Assembly: GCA_027943245.1 (NCBI GenBank) | Contig: JANDJZ010000061.1 | Coordinates: 87,949 to 151,948, forward strand | DNA: 64,000 nucleotides | Direction: 5' to 3' | Origin: Acanthamoeba sp. SK_2022b | Taxonomy: Eukaryota; Discosea; Longamoebia; Acanthamoebidae | Shown: positions 23,205-35,435 of the stretch, piece by piece | How positions within the stretch are numbered: position 1 is the first letter of the stretch | Layout: every line of letters starts with the position of its first letter | Translations under genes and position numbers: made by a program | The notes under the pieces: model-generated | Seen by the model: the letters and a program-made list of their open reading frames with translations, nothing else | Databases searched by the model: none | Told to the model about the DNA's origin: nothing

Positions 23205-23745
23205 GATGGCACTGTTTAAGCAACAGAATACTCATGGTTTTCTGCTAATGCTGCTGGCATTCCTGTATGATTGGATGGGCCACTAACCATTGATGGCTTA
23301 CAGTGTGGCCACTGCTGGCTGCCTGACCACCTGGCTGCTGCCTAGTCCTGCTGCCACCTGGCAGCTGCCCAGCAGCCTCTGACTGCTGCCTGGCCACTTC
23401 CTCCTTAACATTGCCATTAGTAATTAGGATCCTATAACTGAGTGTTCAGGAAAATGAGACAGTGACACATTTTCTGTAAACCACCTGTCTAGGTGTGTCC
23501 CAAATGTCTGCAGCTGCATTACTGCTGATTTGACTGTTGAAAACTGTAGACATTTCAAGAAGGGGCAGTGTCTCATTTTCCTGAACACACAGTTGTGTTC
23601 CAGTAGGACATACATGCAACAACCAGAACAAGGACAGCATTATCAGTTCTTTTCTGGTCTCCCTACACAAGAAATGTTCTCTAGATTGCAACCATCTTTG
23701 CACAACAGAAGTGGTAGTCTCTTGGCCAGGTCCTGGCAAGGAACA
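23205..23745. other. CpG-free patch, probable inserted or transposon-derived DNA
   Basis: Reading base by base, no CG dinucleotide occurs between the CG at about 23204 and the one at about 23746, although GC content is moderate and flanking DNA is CpG-rich. TG, CA and CTG are abundant instead. Composition matches the subtelomeric block after 60.2 kb. The patch contains the inverted-repeat element at 23436-23594. Confidence 0.75.
23436..23594. mobile_element. 159-bp terminal-inverted-repeat element (MITE-like)
   Basis: The left end (23436-23464) and the reverse complement of the right end (23566-23594) match over 29 nt with two mismatches; the core is GTGTTCAGGAAAATGAGACA. A second inner inverted repeat (AAATGTCTGCAG against CTGTAGACATTT) extends the hairpin. 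Size, long inverted repeats and no coding capacity fit a non-autonomous DNA transposon. I could not identify a clear target-site duplication, so the exact termini and the family remain open. Confidence 0.6.
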
Positions 23746-23955
23746 CGTGCCTCTTTATCTACCGATAGGACGTGATGACGTACCTAAAATAAAAGAAAAC
23801 AGCAGCGAAACATGTCTGAAATTCCTAAATTACACGGTAATTACGAGCTCGAAAAGTAATTTCACTGCACGGCCGGCACCTTCACCACATCAAAGTCACA
23901 TTCGAGGAGAAGAAGCTCCCTGGTGCCAGCTGACACAGGGCTCGGCACTCTGAGT

Positions 23956-26900
23956 ATGACCGATTTCTACACCTACGCCGATGGTGCGGCCATGTATGAA
24001 AGGGCAGGAACGAAGGACGCGGGATCGGTCTATGCGGATGCAGACTATGCTGTTGATGCCTATGGGCCGCGATTCAACGATTTGCAGGCCAAGATGCTGA
24101 AAATGAACATCTTGAATGAAGCGACGGCAGCTGGCTACAGCGGCCAGGAGGGAGAGAACGGCGCCTCTTCTTCCTTCTACTACATGGCCAGCGAAGATGA
24201 CGTGGGAAGCGCCAAATTGGATGGCGAAATGAAGCATCGCTACGCGGCAGGGGAGGGGTATGCCTCGGCGCCCACCCCGTACGAGACTACACACACCGTT
24301 GGGGGCGACGCCGTCGACATCTACGCCTACGCTGACGGGAAGAGCGACACATCGACCAGCAAAACGTCGTCGCACAAGGCGACGCGAGTTATGAAGTCGT
24401 CAGACGAGTCTATGTACGTAATCGTCAATGGAGGAGGTCAGGGAGTCATGACGAAGGGGCAGGAGGCGTCGTACACGAGCTACGAAATCGTGGGCAAGTA
24501 TGCCCCTACGCGCGAACGGGACGAGGCGGTGGGCAACGCCTCCACCAAGCCGTCAGTCAAGCAGGCCAAGGACGACGCTTCGTCGGACGACGACAGCGGC
24601 AGCGGCAGCGGCAGCGACGACGGCGAGAGCGACGACGACGACTACTACATGGACGCTGATCATGAGGACGGGAGCCGAGGCGCACCGACGCAGGTCTGCT
24701 CTCACTCTCTTCTCTTTCTTCTCACGCGCACTGTATGAAGGAGCCGTTGTTGACATGCAACGGCAACTGTGACGGCGACGGCACAGGCGGGAGTGGGCAG
24801 AGTGGGCGGCGAGTTCTGGGCCAAGTACTACTGGAACGAGAAGTTTCAGACGGTGCTCGAGCGACCGACCACCACGCCCGAGGAGGCCAGACAGAGAAGC
24901 AGCGACATCCACGGCCTTGCCCGATTGTACGCTCGCTCGCTCGCTCGCTCTCTCACCGCCCGCTCGGTTCTTGGGCTTGGAGCTCACATACACACGGTCG
25001 ACTCGGCCCAGGTTCGTGGACGAGGCCGTGCCCGTGGTGAAGCAGATCGTGTCCGAGATCTTGCTGCCCGATGAAGACAAGGCCATCAAGCCCGTCAACG
25101 TTGGTGGCGTGGCTGGTGGGGACAAGTGCGACCCCGCTCTGCCCTCTGATTCTCTCCCCTCTGCTGGCCAAACAGATTCGTGTTGTTGTTGCGCTGACGT
25201 CTTGCGTGCGCGCCTACTTGACTTGGTCAGGTACATGACGAAGCAGCTGTTCATCAAATTTGCCAAGGACGACACCACCTACCACCTCTACGGCGGTGAC
25301 GACTTTGCGCAGTACGTCGTATCCCATCGTTGTGAGGGGCTCCCCTCCTGTGGGCGGGGACACTGGCTCGGTGGGACTCACTTTGGTTCTTCCAGGAAGG
25401 CGGCCGGCCACGAGCTGAAATCGCTTAACTCGCTCATCTCGTGCAACGTGCGATCCCTCCACTTCCCGCTCATGGCCTTGGCCAACTACCTCGGCTATCG
25501 AGTGATCGTCATCTCCAAGGTTCGGTGTCCCCGGCCTCAGTTGTTGTTCTCGCTTCTCTCTACCCTCACACACACATCACGTGTGCGTGCTCTCCTTGTC
25601 GGCGCAGCTCCCGATCGGGAGTTCGACGCTCAAGTACGGCAGTGCGGATGGCGGCTTCACGATCGCCTCCGACAAGGGGTTCTCCAAGAAGATGAAACAA
25701 GTCGCCAATGTGCTGGTACGGCCGCACACCACGCACCGCGAGGCGTCTGCAATCCGAGACACGCGTGCTGTTGTCTCTCCCCGCTCATCCCGGCGTTGCC
25801 CTAACCCTTGGCCCTGCGTGCAGAACCTGAAAGGCCACTACGTGAAAGAGCGGAAGACGGGAACGTTGAAGCTGATGTACGGCCCTGTAGATATCGAAGG
25901 CCACATTGGCCTGGACGGTCGCTACTACTGCGTCGACACTGCTCGCGTACGCTCACACTTCCCCTTGTTGTGTTGTGCAGCTCTTGCCAACAGCCAATAA
26001 TGGGCGCGTGACACAAATGGCCGACTCACGCTTCTTTTTTTGCGCGCGCAGCTCTTTCCTCCGGTGACGCCGAACCTGGCGGTGCGCGGCTGCCACCTGT
26101 TCCGGTTGCTGCGGTCGGAGGCCGTGAAGAAGAGCCCGCACCCGCTCTCGTCGGATGCCTTCACGGGCTGGGGCGCGCACAACAAGAAGAAGAACAACTG
26201 CGAGGTCATCGCCGCCACGAAGCACCTGCTCCACGACACGATCCCGTTCCTCGTCAACGGCGACGTACTCCGCGCCCTCGAGAAAAGGCTCGCCATCGAA
26301 GGCCTCCACCGGATTCCCGAGATCGACATCAAAGCCCTCCTCCACGAGCAGGGCATCAACATGAGGTATGCGGGCATGCTGGCGCACTACGCCTCGTCGG
26401 ATCTGCCGTGCGTACGGAGCCTCCTGTGGGCGCAGATGATCGGGCGAGCGTTTGCTGCGATAGTGCATAACAGCATGCGCTCCCTGCCCGCTCCTCGGCC
26501 TCGCGAGGATTATTACGGCCTGGCCATCAACTACCTCAACCTCCTTCTCGGTACACGCAAGCAGCTGCGATATGTGACGATTTACATTTAATCAACTATT
26601 TTTATTTGTTAATTATTCCTTGCAATGGTGCAGGCTGTGGCGCCCAGAGCGAGGCGTTCTGGAACGACGAGTTGCTGGCTGCGCTCAAGCGCCGCTTTGT
26701 ATTCCACGAACAAGACACGCAGAGCCTCGAGCCAAACCTGCGCACGCGCGTGCTTCAGATGCCTGGACGTGCCGCCGAGCACGAGACGGGTTCGGTCGAG
26801 GCCAGCGTGCAGAAGTGGAACATCCTCCAGGTGGTCCTCTCTCTGACGGCCATCCAGCTCACGGCCAACACCATGGAGCGGCTGGCACGGGGCAACGACG

Positions 26901-28464
26901 GCCCGTTTTCCAGTGACGCCTTCACCGTCGAGGCCCCCTTGGCTCTCGATCACTTGGAGTCGGTATAGCGCTTCCCCCTCCCCACTCCCCGGGGACCGTT
27001 GGGATCGCTCTGACGGCTGACGTCACCCGGGCCACCGCGTGCAGATCGGCATCCGTTGGAAGATCATGGGCCTGCTGGACCTCGCCGAGAGGAAGGGCGC
27101 AGAGGGCGACTTCAAAGAAGCGGAGAACTACTACAAGGTGGCCACCTATCACCATGCACGCGCGCTTGTGTGGATGTGTGCGTGTTCCTGACCGTCAATT
27201 TGTGATTTTTGCAGGAGGAGCTGCGAATCAAGCGGGCGGCGTTGGGCAACGTGCATCCGCTGCTCGCGATGCCTCTGGCTTCGCTAGCGCATCTTTACGC
27301 CACCGCCAACAAGCAAAAGAAAGCCGAGCAGGCCTACCTCGTACGACCGCCACGCGCTGCCTCCCCCTCTCTGCTGGAGTAGCTTGCAAGCCGCTGAACG
27401 TTCAATCTGACCCGTGCGCACTTTTCAGAAAGCGCTGGCGTTGTTGAAGAAGACACTGGGCTCGGACCACGTGGAGGTGGCCAGCATACTCGACAACTTG
27501 GCCTCCCTCTACATTAGGTGGGCGCCCTCCTCCTCCGGCAAGTCAGCGCACCGTTGCCGTTGATGCTCGGTTTTGGGTGTTAACACGTGTGTGCGTGTGG
27601 CCGGTTGTTGTGTGGCCGGTGGTCTCGATAGGTATGACCAAGTGGAAAAGGCCGAAGTGGCGCTCGTGGAGGCCCTGCGTATCAAGCGGCAGGGGCTCAA
27701 GAAGGAGGGCGAGGAGGGGAACGACGACTCGGACGTGGCTGCCACGCTCGAAGCGCTCGCGCTCGCCTACACCAAGCAAGGTGACGACCATCTCTCCGTC
27801 CCTATCCCATTGCCTGCACGCCAGCCACGGCTCACGCGATACCTCATTTATTTGTTTATTATTAATTTATTATTTTTGTCTTCACAGGCAAACTGGAGGA
27901 GGCCGAGGACGTGTACGAGCAGGTGATGCGTATCAAGGAGGCCGAGTACGGGCCGCGTCACTGGGAGGTGGCGCGAACACTCCACCATCGCTGCCTGCTG
28001 CTGCTCTCCAAGGGCCCCGACTTCTTCCCGGCCGCCCTTCCCCTGGCCGAATCCCTCGTCGAGGTACCGGTTCCACACCTTGATGCGCTCCCCACTTGGC
28101 TTGGTAAGGTTTTCTCACCTCTCGCTCTTCGCCTGCTTGCCTTAGTTGGTGCAAGAGGCGCGAGGCGCCGAACACTCCGACGTGGGTGTGGCCTTGGGTG
28201 CGTGCCTCGCTTCGATTGACGTCACACCTTTTTTATGTATCCTTTTATTATTTTATTTTTATTTTTATTTATTTATTTTCGTATTCTGACTTGGAGATGG
28301 TCAACAGACACCCTGGGCCAGGTCTATGTGGGGCTGGGTCGCTACAGCGAAGCCGAGACCGTGTTCAAGACCTCGCTTCGGATCAAGGCCGCGGCTGTTG
28401 GGCCGCGCCACTCCTCTGTGGCAGCCACGGTACCGTGCCGCCGTTTCCATTTTCGTTTGCTATC

Positions 28465-28505
<41 letters not shown>

Positions 28506-31500
28506 TTCCCTAGCAAATCGCAAGTTTATTCATAATTTCGTGTCGTCATCACTCGCAGCTTGACCACTTGGCCTACGCTTTGGCGCCGAACGAGCCCTCG
28601 CTGCCCGCCGCCCAGCTTCAGAAAGCCGTCGAGTGCGCGCAAAAGGCACTCGAGCTGTTTGTCCAGATCTATGGTACGTCAGGCCCAATTGAGCGCCGTG
28701 TCGATTAGAATTGATTTTTCACTTCCTTGCATTGTTCGTGTTTGCGCAGGCGATAGACACAGCCACGTGGGACTTGTGAAGAACAACCTGGGCGTGCTCT
28801 TCGTGCTGGTCGGCAACTTGCCCGAGGCGCGCGACCTGTTCCAGTCGTCCCTGGACATCCTTCAGAAATCGCACGCCGCCTCGCATCCGCTGCTCGTCTC
28901 CGTGCGGGCCAACTTGGCGCAGGTGGAGGAGGCCAGCCGTGCCATCGACGTGCGCCAACTCAAGCGCTACTTCCACGGTCAGCACTTTTACTACTCGCCC
29001 TTTGGCGACACCAAGCGGGAGGAAAAGATGCAGAAAGGTATACCCATACCGCCTCACGCACACGCACACGCACACGCACCACACCGTAATACGCGCACAT
29101 GGGGCTCACCCACGTCGACCGTGGTACAGCTGAGGAGGCGCAGGCGTCGGAGAAGAAGGCCATCCCGCAGGAGTGGCAGAAGCTCTTTGCCCAAGCCAAC
29201 ATCGACGTCACCGCGCTGTCCTACGAGAAGGCCCAGGCGCTGATCGCCGCCCTGAAGAAGAAGCTCACCGACCCATCGCCCGCCAGCGCCTCTCACGCCA
29301 GGCAGACGGGCGATCGGTCGCGACTCACCCAGAGCGCGCTCGTCCCTCATTCAGCCGACGACGCCGCCGCCGAACGGGGCCGAGCCGACCTGCTTCGCAG
29401 CCAGCCGGCGCGCTTTGTCCTCAACGCCGCGCCCCGGCCGATCCCCAGGCCGATCCCTCCCGTAGCCCCGGTCGCTCCCATATCGCCGCCGGCCGCGACC
29501 GCGGGCGCGTACTATGGCTACCACGCCGCCGGAGTCGAGGACAAGTACGACGACGGGGCTACCACAGCGCCGTCCACGGCTGCCATGGCCCCCTTCTACT
29601 ATGCCGACCAGAGCGGAGGCGCTCCCTCTGTCCAAGCGACGGGGATCTATGCCTACGCCGAGGCCGACGTGGGCGGTGGGCCTCCTCCCCCGCCAGCTCC
29701 GGCCGGTGCGGCAGCGCCCTCGCCGCCTCCTCCTCCTCGCGAGGCACCGCCTCCTCCTCCTGCGGTTGGAGGGCTCGGGGCCATCTCCTTCGGGGTCCCT
29801 CCTGCTGCCTCTGCTCCTCCGCAGGCGCATTACCAACTACGGCGGGTGTCGACCATGGGCGGCGGCGAGGGCTATTTTGGGGCTGCTCATGCCCAGAGCG
29901 CCGACGTCTACGCCTACGCCGACGGTGCCTCGCCAGCCGATGTGGAGGACCAGTTGGCCTCTGCTTTGTTGGCCAGGCGCCTGGCCGTCACCGACGACGA
30001 AGACGACAAAGAAGAACAACAAGACGGGGAGGATTCGTGGGACGACGAGTTCTTCCAGCCGGGCCTGCTGCTGATGGAGATGGAGAGCTCGGTGGTCTCG
30101 GCCGAGGCTGCTGCGCCGCCGACGATGGAGGAACGAGAGGCGGAGGAGAGGGAGCTGACCAGGCGGGTGGCGCAGACTCGCGAGATCGTCACCGACGCGA
30201 TCGAGAACATGGTCAAGAGGTCCGAGGCGCTCGACAACCTGGCCGCACGGTCTGACGTCCTCGAAGCGCAGGCGCATAGCTTCCGCAAGGCCAGCGGGCG
30301 GGCCCACAGGTCGTCGTCTCTGCTGGGCTCCCTGTCCTCCGTGGTCTCCCGTCTCTTGGGCCACCGAGGGTCGTCGTCGTCCAGCCACGCGCAGATGGAC
30401 CACGCGTCGCCGGCGAGCGAAACACCAGCCATGGCCGCGGGAGGCGCGCCGTCGGAGCCTCGTGGACTCTACAGCTATGCCGGCGACACCTCACCGGCCA
30501 TTCACGCGTTGGCGACGCCTCAGCCCTCATTTGCTGACGACGAAGAGGAGTCCAGCATGAGGGAGGAGCGACAGATGGCGCCCTTCTACGAGAGCCACCT
30601 CGAGAAGAACAAGATGAGCGAGTCGGAGGAGGAGCTCAATGAAGAGGAGCAGATGAGTGAGAAAGAGGAGGAGGAGAAGAAGAAGAAAGAGAAGGAGAAG
30701 GAGAAGGAGGAGTCGAGCGATGAGGACGAGGACGACGACTACGAAGAGCCCCCCCACAAAGCCGCAATGCAGGTGAAGGTGGCCGAGGAAGAGGCGAAAA
30801 AGATGACGAAAAAGAAGAAGGGGAGGAAGTTGATGAAGAAAAGGTCGAGCGTCGGGGAGAAACGGGTGCGCGATAAGGCCGCTGTGGCACAGAAGGACAT
30901 AAGCGAGAAGAGCCCGGCACCATCTGTCGCCCAAGGCCAAGTGCAGTGGGGCTCGGCCCGAGGCGGTAAGGGTGGCCGAGGCGGTGGTGGTGATCGAGGA
31001 CGCGGTGGCGGCCCCGTCGCCCTGCGTCGCGCCGCTACGGCGGCGGCTCCGCTCGCGAGGACCTCGAGCTCGACGACGCAGACGTCCTCATCTTCGTTGT
31101 CGTCCTCATCGTCGATGACGAGCGTGAAGAGCGTGGCGCAGCAGATGCTGGAGGCCGAGATGGAGAAGGAGAAGGAGGAGGAGGGATCGCGCGCTTTCCG
31201 CACGCAACCCCGGGCCCGCCACCGCGCCAAGCCGACGACCGGCGCCACGCCACAGCCCGGGCCCAGCACCGAGGCCGGCAGCCCCGTCAGCAAGCCCGGA
31301 TCCCCGGCGGCCTCGCCCCAAAGTAGCAGCGCGTTCCAGTCTGCGCGCAGCGTATTCAGCGCGCCGTCTCCGCAAGCGACGGAGGGGCGCGGGCCTCCGC
31401 CATCTCTCGCGCCCGCCCCGGCGGGGGCACCCGCCTCGCCCACCTCAGGCGGTGCGCCGCCACGGCCCACAGCCACGTCGACCGCGACGGCGCGGCCGAG

Positions 31501-32611
31501 CCCTCATGCCTATGCAGCGCCTGGCGGTGCCGGCCCCGCTCCTCCGCCTGGGGCGGCGGCGATGCGACGGCCGATGAAGGCGGACGACGCGGCTCCTCAG
31601 CCAGCGCTCCAGCAGCAGCAGCAGGCCCCCCAGCCAGCAGCAAAGGCAGCTCCGTACATGCGCTCGGCCAACTTGTGGTCGTCCCCGCTGCGAGAGGAGG
31701 AGGAGGAGACGAGGGTGATGGAGAAGGCGCCTCCGCTCCTGTCGTCGTGGAGCAAGCCAGTGACGAAGGCGGAATCAGCGCCCGTCGCGCGCGCGCCTGC
31801 CAAGGAGAAGGCCTCCTCCAGCTGGCTGTCGTCCCTCTTCGACAAGCGGCCGGCCTCGAGCACGAGCAGCCCCGAGAAGGACAAGAAGGAGGCGAAGGAG
31901 CAGAAGGTGAAGGAAAAGAAGAAGGAGATGAAGATGGAGAAGGAGAAGTTCAACGTGGGGCGGAAGAGCCGGAGAGACTCGGGGAAGGAGTCGATGTCGA
32001 TCTCGTCCACCGCCTCGACCACCTCCGCGCCAATCTCGCGGGAGCACGAGCTGGCGGGGCTGCGGCTCAACATCGGCGGAATGAAGAAGAAGACGGCGCG
32101 GAAGCTCGACCCCGAGCAGCTGCGCCAGCAGCAGCAGATGGAGGTCGAGGGCGTCTCGCTCGACATTGGCGACGATGACGACGACGGCGCCAACGACGAG
32201 GCGCAGGGAGCAGGGAGCGCCGAGGGAGGAGGCTCCTCCACGCAGACAACCAAGGGAGAGGAGGCGCCGGCTGGCAGCAATAATGCCGACGTGCTGATCG
32301 AGGACTGGGACGAGAAGAAGATGAAGAAGACGAAGGGCAAGGAGAAGATGATGTACAAAGTCGTGCAGGTCGATGATGAGGAAGCGGAGGAGGATGAAGA
32401 GGAGGACGAGGATCTGCTCAATTGGGACTTGGATGCGGAGGACGATGACGACGAGGACGATGACGAGGACGAGGGCAACCCGTTGGGCGGCAAGAAGGGT
32501 GGCGAGGGCACGAGTGGCGGTAGCGACGACGCCGATCTGCTGGCTCTCATCGGCGAGGAGAAGGAGAAGGAGCTCATCGCCTTCCTCCAGCAGGCACAGT
32601 CCGAGCTGTAG
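23956..32611 (+). CDS. CLU-domain / TPR giant protein with acidic, Pro-rich C-terminal half, 2315 aa
   Basis: Nineteen exons from ATG 23956 to TAG 32609-32611; their lengths sum to 6948 nt. Order: a Tyr-rich N-terminus with an acidic end (exon 1, 246 codons); a CLU-like domain (HELKSLNSLISCNVRSLHFP, LMALANYLGYRVIVISKLPI, YGPVDIEGHIGLDGRYYCVD, LLHEQGINMRYAGMLAHY); then kinesin-light-chain-type TPRs from about 27045 to 28960 (ALALLKKTLGSDHVEVASIL, LEEAEDVYEQVMRIKEAEYG, NNLGVLFVLVGNLPEARDLF). The last exon (29130-32611, 1160 codons) is low complexity: Pro/Ala-rich, Lys/Glu blocks and Asp/Glu runs. A Y-x-YA(D/E) motif recurs at both ends. CLU proteins affect mitochondrial distribution and bind mRNA; this architecture is unusual and its role is unknown. 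Confidence 0.87.
28465..28503. repeat. (ATT)n repeat in CLU-TPR intron
   Basis: About 12 ATT units inside the intron 28430-28558. Confidence 0.9.
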
Positions 32612-33256
32612 ACCCTTGTCCTGCCACGATCCCGTAGCTTTCCGTCGAAAAAACGAATTGAGAATATTTTATGACGGGCCCAGCGGCCACTTGGCTGCCT
32701 GGGTGTCCAGGCGCCTGGTTTTTGGTTCTTCTTCCTTGTTGGTCATAACGACTGTTGTCTTACCTTTTGGCCTGACTTTTATCACCGGTCTTATCCTTCC
32801 CAAACCCTGATCAGACACCAGCAGGGTTGTCAAAGGCTGCAATCATTGCACACTGGTGGTAGAGTCAAATTGTTCCATGGATTGGGCTAGCTAAAACGTT
32901 TGAGAACTCAAATACATTCCACGAGGGTAACAGTGACGTCTGCATCTGAGCAGCAACGCCATCCCAAGCCCACGACCTGTGCCTTCTGTATGTCAACCGG
33001 TCTTACCAATGGTCCCGCCCTCCACACTCGCTTTCTCTACGCCCATGGCTTCGCCTTCCACAATCTTGCCCACGTTGTGGATTTCAGCATGACACGATCG
33101 GGGCGGAGTTAATGCAGTTATTAATAACACAATAAAACCGGGTTTTTGTTGCGATTGCTGGAGTATTGCTGTTGGCTGGCCCGCAACAATAATATCGGGG
33201 CCCCGGAAGAAAGTCGAAGCCGTTGTGTTGCAAGTGTTGTGACGACAAGGTGCAGC
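32612..33256. other. Intergenic region between CLU-TPR gene and a small unknown gene
   Basis: About 645 bp between two plus-str genes. It must contain the CLU-TPR 3' UTR and the next promoter. No coding pattern, RNA gene or repeat was recognised. Confidence 0.5.
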
Positions 33257-34071
33257 ATGGCGAGCACTCTCTCTGATGAGGTAAGTTCTTTCTTTTCTGC
33301 AAGCTTCAGTTGATGTCATCGCTGACCCGGTGCGGAAATGGCTAAGCTGCACGAGGACGAGCTATTCATAGCCTCTCAGGTGTGCGAGCGGTGGTCCGCG
33401 CTATCTGAAGACCCCCAGCTCTTCTCTTCCATACTGTACCTTCCCTCCCCAGCTTGCTCACCTTCGCAAATCAGTATCAAGACACGCTCAATCTCCGTTT
33501 TTTGGTGACAGCAACGAGTTCCGAGAGGCTAGAGAGAAATTGTCTGCGTCTTCTGTGCAAGCAGAGGAGCAGCTAGCCAAACTTGGAGAAGCCATGGTGG
33601 AGGAGTTCAGGTCCCAGGGCCCTCTCATGGTTAATGTCGCCCAGGACAGAATGGCCGAACAGGCGCAAGCCCTTTCACACAAGGTCTTGCTCAAACTTGA
33701 CATGTTGCGTATGTGCGTGAGCACCATCAAAGCAAGAATATTACACCTTTGACTGAACATGAACGCACAACGGACAGGTCAAGTCGTTCGGTCTTGTTGA
33801 GCTCGTCGAACAGATTATCGACACGATCCCAAGCAAGGACACGCCTAGCACGACGGTCAAGGAGCGCAAGTTCCTGCTGGCTAAGCTGGCCAAGCAGGTC
33901 AAGGAATTCTACGTTTACCTGAAAGTCAGCCAGGATGTTGCGGAGTGGGACAAAAATCCATTCAAGATTTCTTACAGTTCCGGCCTGCTCGCCTCTGTCC
34001 TTCATGTGGCGGCCCTCATTGGCATCCCTCGTACCACCCTCCCCACATCATTTACTCTGATTGCTGGCTGA
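33257..34071 (+). CDS. Unrecognised helical protein, 204 aa (may be fused to the Rab gene downstream)
   Basis: Exons 33257-33280, 33347-33379, 33453-33716 and 33778-34071 give 205 codons ending in TGA. Protein starts MASTLSDELHEDELFIASQ, continues through a long amphipathic helix (EEQLAKLGEAMVEEFRSQ; RMAEQAQALSHKVLLKLDML) and a second helical part (FGLVELVEQIIDTIPSKD; KERKFLLAKLAKQVKEFYVY). No family recognised. An alternative splice (donor at about 34008, acceptor after 34094) keeps the same frame, skips the stop and would join it to the Rab-like domain starting 37 bp later. Transcript data would decide between two genes and one. Confidence 0.55.
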
Positions 34072-34107
34072 CCCCCGGCGTTCCCATACATCCAGAGCAA
34101 AGTCTGG

Positions 34108-35289
34108 ATGGTGCCGTGGCCCAGTCTTCTTCAGGTTCAGGATCCCGAGCCGCAGCCCAAACGAGAGTAAACACGCAAGAGTATACTCCCACTTCGCCTC
34201 CCCTGTTCACGCTTATTTCTGCTAGTCAGTCTATTATCCTTTTTTCCCCTTGATTTTTGCTGATCATGGGCACACGTGTTTGGTCCTGCAGTGCCGAGTT
34301 CAATCTGCTACTGATTGGAGACATGTGTGTGGGCAAAAGCAGCCTCCTCCTTCGATATTCGGTTTGTTACCAACCTCTCCAGCCTGTTTGTATCAGCCCT
34401 ACGGACCTCTCTAAAGTTCCTCTTTAGGACGGTACCTTCAACGAAAGTTTCAATGGCACCATCGGAGCGGACTTTGTTCGTCCCCCCCCCCCATCTTGCG
34501 TCCTTTTGGATAAGTACTCACCAGGGTCTTCCTCTTGTTCAACACAAATGCACAAAAAGAAAATCAAGACCATCGAACTCAACGGAAAGAAGATCAAGTT
34601 GCGAATCTGGTAGGCTTCTTGTTAATGGGACGTTCATTTCGCATTTGTGAGCTGACCTTGGCGTCCAATTCACTTAACAAGGGATACCGCGGGCCAGGAG
34701 CGGTTCCACACCATCACGACTTCATATTATCAGTATGAAGACACTTGCACTCTTTTGTATTATTTTTTTATTTTTACAATCTTCCCCATCATAACAGAAC
34801 GGCGGACGCCATAATGCTGGTCTACGACGTCAGCGACTCCAAGGTACGTCTTGTCAAACAGTAAAACGGGACAAGTTCGATCCTGACTTCTGACTTAAAC
34901 AATTTCCCACCACTCGGCAGTCGTTTGATAACATCCGCAGGTGGCTGTCAGAAAGCGAGAAACGCTGTGCCAGACCGGTGCCCCGCCTGCTCGTGGGTAC
35001 GCTTTGAGATGAGTTTGGGTTGGCGGCTGGCGTGTTCTAACCTGCACCTTACATGTTCCTTTCAGGCAACAAGTGCGACCTGGAGTCACAGAGAGCCGTG
35101 TCCACCGAGAAGGGCAAGGAGCTCGCTGACTCCTTGCAGATACCCTTCGTCGAGACCTCTGCTGTGCGTAGTGCGACTAGTCAGTCTATGGTTGATTGTA
35201 ATGGCTGATTCTCTTGCCTCCCCCAGAAATCGGTGATCCGCGTGGATGACGCCTTCCTGACCCTCGTCAAGAACATTCCTGGGGTGTGA
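34108..35289 (+). CDS. Rab-like small GTPase lacking a C-terminal cysteine motif, 186 aa
   Basis: Nine exons (34108-34166, 34292-34361, 34428-34475, 34560-34609, 34682-34732, 34798-34843, 34921-34996, 35066-35163, 35227-35289; 561 nt). All G motifs are present: P-loop GDMCVGKSSLLLRYS, switch I threonine in NGTIGADF, WDTAGQERFHTITTSYYQ, GNKCDL and ETSAKS. The WDTAGQERF block and RabF-like residues place it with Rab/Rab-like GTPases of vesicle traffic. It ends NIPGV with no CC, CxC or CAAX, so normal geranylgeranylation is not possible. A poly(A)-like AATAAA follows at about 35372. The ATG at 34108 is the first that gives a Rab-sized N-terminus. Confidence 0.8.
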
Positions 35290-35435
35290 GGGGATGCAAT
35301 GAACGGGGTCCAGTAGGCGCAGTTGGGCAAAGAAAGAGTCAGGCAGCTTTATTTCCGGAATCTTTTCTTCAATAAACGTAAAACAAAAATCGGGGTTAAC
35401 AGTTAAAGAAGAAGAAAAAGCCAGAGGTACCAGCG

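Larger units (their letters stand above)
22570..23955. promoter_or_regulatory. Long divergent intergenic region (RasGAP / CLU-TPR genes)
   Basis: At 1386 bp this is the longest gene-to-gene gap in the window before the subtelomere. 22570-23100 is AT- and purine-rich, probably 5' UTR and promoter of the RasGAP gene. 23205-23745 lacks CpG and holds an inverted-repeat element. 23760-23955 returns to normal composition and should hold the CLU-TPR promoter. No convincing gene was seen. Confidence 0.5.
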
